Shown: positions 46,202 to 57,295, counted from the stretch's first letter. The stretch: 64,000 nt of DNA from Otatea glauca (GCA_036346275.1 CM070713.1:72222382-72286381), one strand, 5' to 3'. Notes: generated from the letters alone by a model not told the origin. Numbers and translations: made by a program.

Positions 46202-47601
46202 TGTGAATGGCTCTTCGATGTATAGGATGGATGTCTTTGGAAATGCTGCAGCGTCGCGAGCCCAAACCCAAAGGCAGAAAGAAATGTTTGATTTACAATT
46301 AATGCGGTCTCTTCATTTGTTGCTCATGCATGTTTACTGAATTTTAGATATTCTTCATCAACAGGTCAGCATATCAGATTTTGGTCACGATGATCTATAT
46401 GACATCTTTGGAGACATTGCATCCAAAGGGCTTTCACGAGAGTCGCTGAAGAAATTACCAAACTATGTGGTCACTGATCAGACTCGGGACTCGTTTGGTG
46501 AAATTCTATCTTGCATTATTTGTCTACAGGTACAATTATCACAATGGACTTCTTGTTTCAAAAGAAAAAAAATGGACTTCATATTGTCAGAACTTCTGTG
46601 ACACAATTAGCACTTTGCTCATTCGGAAACAAAAAACAATTTGCGCTTCGGTTCAACAGCAATAATAAGAGTAGATCGACCTATATTGAAATTCTTTTAG
46701 TCCCATAAAGGCATTCAATGGAGTCAACATTTAGCTAACATATTATGAGTTGCTACTCTATGAAGTTTGTTAAAAAAAACAAGGCTGTCTATTGTGCTCA
46801 TCAATATTTTGAAAATTGATACTGTGGTACAGTGTACTTAGCACTATGTTGCTACTATTTTCGAGCTTGTTATTACTGATTATTGATCTGGTACTAGATC
46901 TGGGTGAAATACTGTTCTAACCGCTAAGGACTAAGGTCCATGGAGCCTGCTATACTAAAATTCAGCTGGGGGCCAATCAGACATAAATATATTTCGTTTG
47001 ATTTCTGGTATAGTTTGTTTGTCCAGTTTTTTTTTTTTTGTTCAAAGAATATTGTGAAATTTATGTGTTTGCGTGAATGAGCAATGGTGAGCTCATCCAT
47101 TATGAATTTATCACTAAATATAGTCTAGGACTAGGTAAATAAACTGGTGCCTGTCCTGTCTGTAAAATCTGGTTACAAGTGATAACCAGCCAGCGAAAAC
47201 TGTTCTTCAACCTGAAAAATCGGCTCATTTCGGAACTTTTAGATGGGACATGAAAGTACAGGGCACTACGTTTGGATAATGAATGCATGAGATATGATTG
47301 TTGTGATGAGAAATACAGAGAGGTGCGACAACCTCCGTGTTTATGTTTTATTTAGAGGCAATCGCGATTAGCAATTTGCATACCAAATTTGTTCTGCTAC
47401 TTAATGCAATGGTATTTGTTTTGGGACTTTTTTCCTTTGTTTTCAACGTGCTAATGGTGCACTTCTTCATTCTTGTAGGATATTGTAACCGGTGAAACGG
47501 TCAGGAGGTTGCCCAATTGCTCTCACACTTTTCACCAGCCTTGCGTGGACAAATGGCTCGTTGGCCACGGCTCATGCCCTGTATGCAGGCAAGATGTGTA
47601 A

Positions 47602-49686
47602 GATAGGTAAACCTCCTTGTGTTTTGCGATCTCTGTCTTAGAAGCAATTAGTTGTGTACAATGTCTGCTCTTATACTAGAGAGAGAGAGAGAGAGGGGTA
47701 TACAGCGTTGTAAATTAGAATCTGCCTGTTTTTACCAGCAAAAACGGCTCTGTACATCTGACGATCTGACATTGTGAAAATGTAAAAAGGAGTAAGATTG
47801 CTATGCTGCGAAAGCACCTAGAAGCCTTCTAGAATGTATGTTGATGGCTGCTTTACGCCTTAACTGTTCAGTTCTGTATTACTACTGTATACGTAAACGA
47901 AATGTGTTTCTAACATGTTCATTATTGAAGAGTTTTAAACCATATGGGCCGCCCTACAGGATCGCGTAATTGTTGCATTGATTCCAAGCCCAGATAGGTG
48001 CACTCGTGTCGGCGTTATCTTTTCTGTGTCCATTGTTGCAGTTTGTGTCGGTATCAGCGACAGTGCTTCTCAGTATGTGAACATGTACTGAACCATTTGC
48101 CTGACTGATATGATAATGTTACTGTCCTGGTGATGATGTTTCCAGCATCAGTACATCTCTATTTACAGTGCGTGTCAGATTTACTCGCTTTTTTTTGCCT
48201 GTGAAAGAGTGAGTCAGTGATGAGGCTTGTACGAACTGAGAAGGTTGTTAGTTTGCTCTCGCATGATCTGTGATGGCCCTGATGGAGCAGCGGTGTAGTA
48301 TAGCTACAACATCACTCACAAGTCTGTGATGGAGCAGCGGTCTAGTACAGCTGCTGGGGCTTATTCGTGGCTCGACGAAATCTTGGAACCTCGCAGAATC
48401 GCAAGTGGTATCCGTGTCAGCTCACCGTTTTGCAGCCCCGCGCCTGGTCCCTGCGGCGCACATGGCGATGACCACGGCGCGCCGGCAATGTTTTGCTGTT
48501 GGTTTGGTCAGTCCACCGCGCGGCCCATGCGGCAGCCTAAAAACCCCTGCTGCCCCGCTGCGGATGACGGATGCACGACCAAGCACGAAGCTAAACTTCG
48601 CCGTCCCAATCGGCGGGCGCTCCTCTCTCGCGCCGTGCTACTGCTGCCCCCACGGCCCACGCAACAACGCCCCGCACTACGCCGCTAGGATTTTCTTCCA
48701 CGCCACTAGAACACATTACCACCACTAGAACACACTACCCACCGACCGCCTCGTGACGCCGCCGCAGCCAGCGACTCCCGCATGTCATATGAACCTTGGC
48801 CCCGAGGTGCGGTGCGGTGCGGTGCGGTGCGGTGCGTGCGAGCCGCTGTCGGTCCCGGCGGGATCCGCCTCCACCAGGCACCGGCATAGCCACCGTGCCG
48901 TTCCCTCTCGCGCCGGCTATTCCCACACATTATCCCCGTGCCCGCCGCCCGCCAAACAAGTACACCCAGGCCCAGCCCACGGGTGAGTGCGTCTGTTAAT
49001 GCCTGATACTAGCATTTCCGCATTCTGCTACTCTTCAGCACTTTTGAACGTATAAGTTATAATAGGAAGGCCGCCAGGACCACGAGGAATCGAGGGCTTG
49101 GGCCGGAGCTGCCTCTCTCCTCTCCGTGAATTCGAGGGCAAACTGAAACCTCGAAAGGCTCATATGTAGGCAAGAGCGGAGCCTCCTGTGCAACCACAAA
49201 CATCAAATACATACTACTTCCTCAGATCAGAAGTACACAAAAGTGCACAATAAAGCGAGCTTAGAGCTCAAAAGTAGCGCACCAGAACCAGATCCAGAAG
49301 TTGCTGAACACGGTTTTTCTATTAGCACAGCAAGAACCAGTGTAAGAAAGCCACAACACTAAAACAGGAACTACGCAGCCATATGCCCATATCCATATAC
49401 ACAATCACCAAAGGCCCGCATTTCAGTTCTTGTTCTGCTGAGTAAGCAACAGAATACACATTTTGAACAGGATGCATTGCAAGGCATGTTTCAAGCTTGA
49501 TACTATGTAACTACCAAACTGTAGACTCGAGAGTAAATCATAGTAGAAGAAAATATCTGTCGTATTTGAACTTCTATTTCTGTCCCCAAAAAAACAGGGT
49601 GTGAACTTTGAATCGATGTGTGTACTTCTATTTCTGTCAAAAATGATGATGTGAACTTCTTTGATTCAACATCCTCAAGCCATATT
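47602..49686. other. gene-free stretch with simple repeats
   Basis: A (GA)n tract lies at 47679-47695. A GGTGC pentamer repeats six times at about 48806-48835, within a GC-rich block (48400-48960) that is open in several frames without a recognisable product. The rest, to the NudC-like pseudogene, is unremarkable. Confidence 0.5.
48806..48835. repeat. (GGTGC)6 microsatellite
   Basis: Six perfect pentamers in tandem within GC-rich DNA; likely polymorphic in length. Confidence 0.85.
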
Positions 49687-51784
49687 TTAAGCCATCAAGT
49701 TCTTGAGAAGTTCCTGCTTTTGGATTTCATCACTTGTTGGGAAACCCATCTCTTTCTGACGACGATTGATCTGAAATGTGAAACAAATTAGTTTACTTGA
49801 CCATTGAATCGACTTTTCATGAAGGGTAAAAAATTCATTGCATTAGGCATTCCATGACTTACGATTGCCTTCTGAATAGTCTCTCTAGTCTCAGGATCCA
49901 TATCAGAGAGCTTGATCATTGACTTCACCTTGCGCATGTCCATCTCAGGGTCACCTTTTATCATAGATTTACACCATTCCATCTGATTTTGCTTTGTCAG
50001 TAGCATAGACAGTGACTCCCCATCCTCTGAGGAAATTATCACAAAATAATGAGTGGCATACTAGTCAACAATCAGCTTCAGGTACGATTAGGAATGGTTA
50101 TTACTGAATACTGTATGTGCCGATGCTCCAGAAGCATTCATCAACTTCAACTGACTGATAAAGCTCCCCCTGGAAGGAAAAACAATTAGAACATCATATC
50201 AGTAGTTTCATTCTCCATGAGGGAGGTTCTCATCGTGCATTCAACCTATGTAATTTGTATCAGCATAATGATATAGTTCTAAAAAGAGAGGATAAAGTAA
50301 ACCATTCCATTATTGCCACTTACATCAATTATAGGAGACTGGCCCTTCAGTCCAACCTTCAGATGATTCTTCTTAATCTCACAGATGGCAAACCTTCATT
50401 TTGTCCCTTGGGGGACTGGAACAGTTACATTAACTTCTGGCAATTGCTGAGTCCAGGAATATTTCTCCAAGTCCAGACCATTTTCAGCATTTGGTTCTAA
50501 TACAAAATACAAAAGGAAGACATATCTCTTTAGTTTGTTGATGTCCGTACCAAAGCAAAATTGAAGTAGCAGCAATTCATTTTAGTTTAATGAATTAATA
50601 GCGGTTCTCTTTAAAACTTAAAACAAATAGGAGTACATGTTGCAAATAATTTCACCAGAAGAACATGTACTAGTACAACCAGTTTTTAGTAAATGATATC
50701 CAAGAAGACGAAGACTACTAAACTAGAGTGAGCTAGAGCAGGTAACATGTGGAAGTCTCATTCACCTCCAATATTAGATGTAAAATAAAAATGAGGAAAC
50801 CTTGTCAGTTTGATAGGTTATATGGAATTTTAATTTATTAGCAGGCTAATGAGGAGAATGTAAAGAAAAAACCTACTGGCCTAATGCAATAATATCCTAA
50901 CTAGGAGAGAACTTTCAACAAAAATAAAATCACACTATAAACTGGTTACTCGCACCTGACATACATACTGTTAAACTTATATCTTGTTTATACACATTTG
51001 AGTACAGCAGAAATGCTGTTCTAGCCAGACAAATTTGAAAGCAATCGTGATAAGTGGAACCAAGTATATCATGGAGACATGGAGAGTTTGCACAGCTCAA
51101 AACAAAACTGAACTACTTGAAAACCGGAAGTCTTCATAACATGAGTAGTGTACAAGCCAGAAAAAAAATTATATCTGTCGTGACAGACAAAGATGAGCAT
51201 CAACGCCTAGAAACATATCATTTATTTTGAACATTAAACTTTGTACAGAGTCCAGACTAATCAGTAACAACTTAAGAACTTCTACTCCCTCCTGTCACCT
51301 ATTGCGCAACAAGAATAAGACCGAACTTGAAAAAACTATTAAGAATGATCTAAAATTCCATCATACTGCCCTCTAGGCTGTAAGCCTGTAACTCCAATAC
51401 CTGAGGATCATACATGCCTCCCGATTCCACAGAAAACCACAAATCCGTGTACTACATTTCTACATACATGCCCCCCAATTCCACAAAAAGGTAGTAGAAA
51501 TCAACAAGTGACACATATAATTGGCCAACATTAATTTGGAGCATAACAGTCACCAAAGCATACAACACCCGGGCAGCCGCCGCCATCGCCGCCACCTTCC
51601 TCTCCGCGGAGGGGTAGCGGAACAGGTCGGAGTGCTTCCGCGCGACGTCGATCGCCGCATGGAGGAATGGGAGCGGGCTACCCTTGCGCGCGAGCACCGC
51701 CGAGAGGACCTCATCGTCGCTCCCACCGACGACCTTCGCTGCCGTGACCTCCTCGTCCTCCTGGAACTCCGTGATGACCGCCAC
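49687..51784 (-). pseudogene. BOBBER/NudC-like co-chaperone gene, broken
   Basis: Exon-like blocks on the minus strand: 51784-51569 (MAVITEFQEDEEV to the KVAAMAAAAR helix, as at the N-terminus of plant BOBBER proteins), 50496-50334 (NGLDLEKYSWTQQLPEVNV, start of the CS domain), 50169-50121 (GELYQSVEVDECFWSI), 50026-49863 (LLTKQNQMEWCKSMIKGDPE) and 49770-49687 (RRQKEMGFPTSDEIQKQELL). The family binds Hsp90/unfolded clients through the CS (p23-like) domain. Damage: in-frame TGA at 50396-50398, a GC in place of GT at the donor after 50121, loss of the charged linker between the first two blocks, and a stop about 13 residues early. Retained introns mean it is a duplicated, not retroposed, copy. 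The second conserved Trp of the usual WWKS is Cys here. Confidence 0.85.
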
Positions 51785-52165
51785 TGGCTGCTGCTGCTTC
51801 TAGGGTTTCGAGCGGTTGCTGAGTGGCGCGAGATTGCGAAGATGGTTTAGGTCCATATGGCGGTGTATATTAGAAGCAAATCCTCGTATTAAAAGTTTAA
51901 ACTGACGAAGAAAAATCAACACTCCTTCTCATATATAGTATCCTTTAAGCATAGTATATAGAATAGAAGTGTGCTAAAATTATTATTTTTAATTGTGACA
52001 ACTGAATCTTAAATTGAAGATCTCTTTGCCACTAATCAACTCAAAAAGTTAAGCTAACGAGGATTGACAAATAATTCACTTGTAGGCCTGGTTTGTCATT
52101 TCGCAGGCAGAAAGACGCATGGTTTTGTGTTATGCGTAACATGATCACGGAGCTGTTGGCGTGAT
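51785..52165. other. upstream flank of the NudC-like pseudogene
   Basis: Probably contains the old leader and promoter. Nothing specific was recognised. Confidence 0.35.
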
Positions 52166-52637
52166 GCGCGCTAATTTTTTTTATCTTTAATATTTCTTTT
52201 TAATCTTTTTTTTTAAACTAGACGTTATGTTTTAGAAATTGCAAAACTAGGCGTCGGTCGTCTGTATATACGGGTGATATGTCCCTCGGGTAACGGCCTA
52301 GCTAACTAGAGTAACAGCAAGGCCACCTATCGCCCTCTACACGGGCGATCACCCCATGTAGGGGCGACGGGTAGATTTTTAAGCGTAGTCAAAGTCTTAT
52401 TCGGGCGAGCCAAGCGCATAGAAATTAACATTAAAAAAAATTTTGCTATCGTCCCTGTATTGGACGATTTTTGCCTTGCCGTTACTTCGGTTAACTGGGC
52501 CGTTAGCAGAGGCACATATCGCCCATATATAGGGCGATCACCTCATATACGGACGACCGGCGTCTATTTTTGCAAATTTTAAGCTCTAACGCCTAGTTTT
52601 GAAAAAATATTAAATAAAAAAAATTCTGATGGGCGCT
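52166..52637. mobile_element. fold-back element A
   Basis: The outer ~110 bp are inverted. The left side reads TTTAATATTTCTTTTTAATC, then AAAACTAGGCGTCGGTCGTC; the right side reads ACGACCGGCGTCTATTTTTG, then CGCCTAGTTTTGAAAAAAT. GGGCGAT/ATCGCCC motifs recur. The centre is not palindromic, unlike elements B and C. No coding frame. Confidence 0.65.
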
Positions 52638-52667
52638 AACTTGAGAACTTCTTCTCTTTTGTTAGGC

Positions 52668-53362
52668 TTTTTGGAATTTTCATTTTAAATAATACAATTT
52701 TTTATTCAAATTGCAAAAATATACGTTGATCTCAAAAAATTACAAAAATATACTTTTGTCGCCCATACATGGCGCGATCGTCCCATACATAGGCAATCGG
52801 TGTGGCTTCCTACGCGCGATATTTCCTCTGTCTGCGGTCAGTTACTAAAAAAAATCATAACTTTTTTATATGATGTCGGATAGAGATGAACTTTATATGA
52901 AAATTGTAGCTCTCGACGGGATCTACAACTTTTGTATACAAATGTTTTTCATTTGAATCCATTTAGATAGCCAAAAACAGAATAGAAGTTTCAGATCTAA
53001 AAACAGATCTGTCTTTTAGATCTGAACATTATATCCCATTTTTGACTATCTAAATGGATTCAAATTGAAAAAGTTTTTATACAAAAGTTGTAGATCCCAT
53101 CGAGAGCTACAATTTTCATATAAAGTTCATCTTCATCCGACATCATATGAAAAAGTTATGATTTTCTTTAGGAATTGACCGGAGACAGAGAAAATATTGC
53201 GCGTTCAGAGCGGCACCGATCACCCGTATATGGGGCGATCGCCCTATATTCGGGCGAAAAAAGTATATTTCTGTAATTTTTCGAGATGGACGTATATTTT
53301 TGCAATTTGAATAAAAAATTATATTATTTAAAATAAAAATTCGGCTTTTTGAGAGGTGCTAA
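52668..53362. mobile_element. fold-back element C, near-complete palindrome (~695 bp)
   Basis: Left arm 52668-53005 and right arm about 53010-53362 are inverted copies. Paired strings include TATGATGTCGGATAGAGATG with CATCTTCATCCGACATCATA, and ATCCATTTAGATAG with CTATCTAAATGGAT. AGATCTAAAA and TTTTAGATCT lie at the centre. The arms end in ATTTTAAATAAT-type sequence. A transcript of either strand could fold into a ~300-bp hairpin. Confidence 0.85.
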
Positions 53363-53576
53363 CGGGCCTACATGTTAGGCTGCAAGAGAAGGCCGGAACA
53401 AAATATCTCGGCCCATTATCATTTACTAGGTCGGGGCCTAACTTTCGCCGTGGATTAGCTTCTGAGCCAACCCAACAACAACGCTCGAGCCTACTTCAAT
53501 GAGGTCCAGCTCAGGTCTCTCACCAAGATTGAAGATGCTCCAAAAATAGCTGATAACCTTATATACTTGGAGGGGA

Positions 53577-54230
53577 AAAAACTGATTTTTTTTTCTTTAA
53601 TATTTTTTTTAATCTTTTTTCAAACCTAGGCGTCAGGGCAAAAAAATTGCAGAATTAGGCGCCGGTTGCCCGTATATGGGGCGATCGCCCTACATACGGG
53701 CGATTAGTGCGGCTTTGAACGCGCGATTTTTCCTCTGTCTACGGTCAATTCCTAAAAAAAATCATAACTTTTTCATATGATGTCGGATGGAGATAAACTT
53801 TATATAAAAATTGTAGCTCTCGACGGGATCTACAACTTTTGTATACAAATTTTTTTCATTTGAATCCACTTAGATAGTCAAAAATGGGATAGAATGTTCA
53901 GATCTAAAAATAGATCTGTTTTTAGATCTGAACATTCTATCTCATTTTTAACCATCTAAATGGATTCAAATTGAAAAAGTTTGTATACAAAAGTTGTAGA
54001 TCCCGTCGAGAGTTACAATTTTATATAAAGTTCATCTCCATCCGACATCATATGAAAAAGTTATAATTTTTTTTAGAAATTGACCGCACACGGAGGAAAA
54101 ATCGCGGGCACTAATCGCCCGTATATGGGGCGATCGGCGACCGACGCCCAATTCTGCAAATTTTTTGCCCTGACGCCTAGTTTTGAAAAAAATATTAAAA
54201 GAAATATTAAAGAAAAAAAAAATCGAAAAA
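53577..54230. mobile_element. fold-back element B, near-complete palindrome (~650 bp)
   Basis: Left arm 53577 to about 53910, right arm about 53920-54230, centre AGATCTGTTTTTAGATCT. The inner ~320 bp closely match element C, but the outer ends match element A (GACGCCTAGTTTTGAAAAA). B thus combines parts of both neighbours. The strings CCCGTATATGGGGCGATC and complement mark each arm. Confidence 0.85.
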
Positions 54231-54316
54231 AACTCCCATCCTAAATGCTAGGTCTCATCAGAGGCGAACATGAGCCCCACCCAAGGACGGACTCACTCGC
54301 TCACCACCAAGCTATC

Positions 54317-54696
54317 CAGCAAAACAAGGTTTCAAATTTCGGTTTTGGATCATATCTCAAAGGTGACCTAAATCCGAAATCCCGACGAGATCTCGAAATT
54401 TCGAACGAAATTCAAAAAGCAAATTTCAAATCCGGATTTTTTTTTGGACCGGGATACACCAAAATCTCAGCCCAAAAAACTTAAAAACCGGTCAAAATAC
54501 CTCATGTTCGCATTACATACTATTTTAGTCAAAAAAAACCGTATATGATACTCATAAAACCATCTATGATATGCATTTTTGAAAAACTTTAAAATAAGTC
54601 ATTCCGACGGGATTTGAAATCTCGTTCCCAACCGAAATCTGAAATCTCGGCCGATATTTTCAAAATTTAGCTAGAATTTTGAACCTTGCAACAAAG
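54317..54696. mobile_element. small hAT-like element, AAATTTCGG subtype
   Basis: The element is 54325-54688 (364 bp), beginning CAAGGTTTCAAATTTCGG and ending AATTTTGAACCTTG. The flanks CAGCAAAA and CAACAAAG match 6 of 8. The ends carry CGAAATTTCG-type repeats, as in 32215-33805. Confidence 0.65.
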
Positions 54697-55151
54697 TAAC
54701 CCAACAACAATGGCCTCGCCGTTGCTCAAGCCACACTCACTTCTCTGCTCTGCGCTCGGCGAGAAGAACCGACCTCCATGACCGCTGCCCTGCAACCGTA
54801 GTACACGACTACACGTACAGTCTCCCTCTCGACGCGTCCATGTACAAAGTTGACCGGCTTTGGTTCCTTGCAATTTTCACGTGTACCAACGTTGTTCCTG
54901 CAGCTCGGCAGATTCCAAGACCCCAGTTTTCAACTCCAACCATTCTAGGGTAAACAAAGTGGAAACTGTCACTGTGAGGCAAATTTGAGCCAATTCAAGG
55001 GGTGCTTCAAATTGATGAGGGTTTGTGAAACACTGAACCTAACTGTGTTAATTTATTTCTATGCGCGGCCATCTGGACTCTGAAGAAACGGGTGGCACGC
55101 TGTAGCTAGTATTGGTGTAGTTCAGTAATGGGTCTCGATCTTGTGTTGCAG

Positions 55152-55978
55152 TGGCCAGCCCGAAGGGGTTCGCTGAAGGCGAAGGACATCCCGTTCGACG
55201 TGGTGCCGCTGATGGTGACGATGGTGGAGCACGTCTACATGCAGAGGGACTACGTCGTGCACAAGTCCATCTGGCACGTCAGCGACGCGACCATCAAGAG
55301 CGTCTGTGAGTTCCGAGTTCGACACTGGTGTCTTGTCTTTCTTCAGCAGCATGATTGCACAATGCACGTCAGTTTGATTTTTCTGAAACTTTTTGCCCTT
55401 CTCATAGATACCTTCTACGCCATGTTCACGGTCACGCTCTGGGGCGTCCTGCTTCTTCGCGTCCATGAAGGCAAGCACGCAGACGCAGTACTAGTAGTAG
55501 CAGCATAGTACCACTGGTATCATCACTAGGACGGTAGAAATTAAGCATCTCGTGCGCGTTCGTGACACGGCCATGTGGTGGATTAACAGGATCCTTTCAA
55601 CGACAGCGACGGGTACAGGGAGGAGTTGGGGATGGCACCGTGCACTGGTACTACGACCGGGTATGCACGCATCATTGCAGCATCTCTGTTATGAGAGAGA
55701 ATATTCAAACCACTCGCTGCTCAGATAACTTTTGCTAGTACTGAAATCTTACTGGGACAATTAAAAATCATCTTGTTCTGTCTTGTAAATCTGATGTTCC
55801 GTGCTGAAGAAATTTATAAAATATGTCTGTGTACGATGCTAATTTTTGCAGCAAGAGGACCTGGAGACGTCTGCAAGGGAGGAACTGGAGGGAGGAGCTG
55901 CTTGAGGAGATTGAGCAGAGGGTCGGAGGGCTGAGAGAACTGGAGGAAGCAGGCAAGGAGGAGCAAGTCGCAAAGTGA
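55152..55978 (+). pseudogene. 3' exons of an unrecognised one-helix membrane protein, frame-disrupted
   Basis: Four exon-like blocks: 55152-55305, 55408-55470, 55590-55660 and 55852-55978. They encode a basic start (RRGSLKAKDIPFDVVPLMV), HVYMQRDYVVHKSIWHVSD, one likely membrane helix (FYAMFTVTLWGVLLLRV), a polar segment (DPFNDSDGYREE, DGTVHWYYDR) and a Glu-rich helix (REELLEEIEQRVGGLRELEE) ending at a TGA. Block 2 ends at a GC donor. The frame shifts between blocks 2 and 3, within block 3, and in block 4 near 55885, where two bases seem lost. No first exon or transit peptide was found. I do not recognise the family; the conserved look of the peptides says it descends from a real plant gene. 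Confidence 0.6.
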
Positions 55979-56390
55979 GTGTGTATTGATGAAAATTTGT
56001 GTGCAAACTTGGACTCTTCAATGTACTACACACAAGAGATATGTTAATGTCGCAGTGCAGTGTAATAGCAAGGTTGCTTATACATGTCATGCAATCAAAA
56101 TCACAAAATTCGATTAGCATCAACGTGCCTACGGGAGCCTCTGTACGTGTTTGCATCCAAAATTTACTTAACAAGAAAATACAGTAAGGAAGATCTTTTT
56201 CGAGCTGGAAATAATACAACTGCGTTCGATCTTCCATGCGTACAGTACTCTGCACGTATAGTAATAGCATACCGGTAGTACTGTATACTACTGTAGTCTA
56301 CAATGTGGTCGCTCAGCGTGCCAGCTAGAAAGCCGGTCGTACGCAGAGTTCAGAGATTGATCAGAATACTTTTACATTAGATGCCGTGCA

Positions 56391-57071
56391 CGGAAATTTT
56401 TACTGTTTTGGCTCGTCTGACAAATAGCCATCGGTCTCTATTATTTACGAAACTGGCCCCTTGATACGACAAAATCACGGGCGGGAGACGTTGCACCGGC
56501 TTGTAGTGGCCTCCGCGCAGCAACACAATTTAGTAGGCTAGCAGCTAGCAAGCATGGTTGTGTTTCCAGATGACTTCAACCAAGATTATTGCAGCCAACT
56601 GGTCAGGCGCTGCACGGCGGCCACAAATTTTTTTTTTTAAAAAAATGTTTTTGAAAGCGTTGCACCGCCGCTGCAAACACTGACCGATAGTTTAACAAAT
56701 AAACTGAATAAATGAAAACAAACTTAGTGTTCATTGAGAGCATACATAGTGCGTTGATTAGTAAGTTTAATAGAAAGAGTTGCAAGAATGCTACTCAATT
56801 GCCGGCATTCCCAATCTGGCACACGAAGAGAGAGCTAAATTGTGTTGCCGATGAGTTAACGCAAATGGGAGGCCGCGCGGGAGCCATTGACCGCAGATGC
56901 AACGCTTCAAGCGCCGCACCAGCGGGAGTAGCGCGGAGGCCATCGCAAGCTGGCCGTGGCGTCTCCCGCCCGCGATTTTGTCGTGCCAGGGGCCAGTTCT
57001 GTAAATAATAGAGACGGGTGGCTTTTCTTGCAAAAACCTTTGTCAGACGAACCAAAACAGTAAAAAATTCC
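56391..57071. mobile_element. Mutator-like element with ~150-bp terminal inverted repeats
   Basis: The left end begins GGAAATTTTTACTGTTTTGG and continues with CGTCTGACAAA, GTCTCTATTATTTAC and GGGCGGGAGACG. The right end (about 56930-57071) has the complement of all of these in order. The interior (56520-56930) holds a plus-strand frame with HTKRELNCVADELTQMG, which resembles the end of an RNase H-like (RVT_3) domain, suggesting capture or nested LINE sequence. No convincing 9-bp duplication was read. Confidence 0.7.
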
Positions 57072-57295
57072 CGGCTCGCATCGACGACGGCATGCACCGT
57101 CTGCGATCTGCAGACCGCTCCTAGATAGCAGCTAGCAGATGCGAGACTGGAAAATAAAGGTGTACGGCCTCGCCGTTGTACATTGAAAGGGAAGAACTCC
57201 TGTCTGCTGCTGCAAGGCTGACGAGCGGATGACCCAGGCCTCTTGATTACTACTGAAGAGAGCGGTGGTCGGTGGCTCCGATGAAGTACATGTTA

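Larger units (their letters stand above)
38858..46250 (-). mobile_element. L1-type LINE inserted in intron 3 of the RING-H2 locus
   Basis: On the minus strand the element runs from about 46250 to a terminal A-tract (plus-strand T run 38858-38865), preceded by GAGCTCCTGCCGTTTC, a typical grass L1 3' end. ORF1 remnants (46201-44933) come first, then ORF2 with endonuclease, reverse transcriptase, zinc-knuckle (zf-RVT) and a Trp-rich C-terminal segment (WWWSVR, MYTMWNLWKERNN). It is interrupted by a 961-bp hAT element and a gypsy fragment. Neither the exact 5' end nor a clear target duplication was resolved. Confidence 0.88.
37579..47601 (+). pseudogene. NIP-type RING-H2 E3 ligase gene, broken
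   Basis: Five exons can be followed: 37579-37726, 38129-38307, 38608-38691, 46366-46529 and 47479-47601. Exons 1-2 encode a hydrophobic, Gly/Ala-rich membrane region (AGVISSALTGIFAL, GAVTGALAGRA) and the LEASRAYW motif. Exon 3 carries ADFID and then QFGPSAYTAYRWQ. Exons 4-5 encode a RING-H2 finger with CIICLQ, the CSHTFHQPC ligand block and CPVCRQDV before the stop. This layout fits NEP1-interacting-protein/ATL-like membrane E3 ligases. Exon 3 has an in-frame TAG at 38623-38625. Exon 4 is one base short (164 bp) near 46380, shifting the frame before the RING. Intron 3 is 7.7 kb because of a LINE. Splice sites remain canonical. Sequence is otherwise well kept, so inactivation may be recent. 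Confidence 0.87.

Noticed and set aside
48326..48999. 120- and 107-codon overlapping frames near the GGTGC repeat
   Set aside because: Mutually overlapping, Pro/Arg/Cys-rich low-complexity peptides typical of GC-rich noncoding DNA.
52668..53362. Candidate microRNA precursor from the palindrome
   Set aside because: Arms of ~340 bp with near-perfect pairing are far longer than plant miRNA hairpins; a fold-back transposon is the simpler reading.
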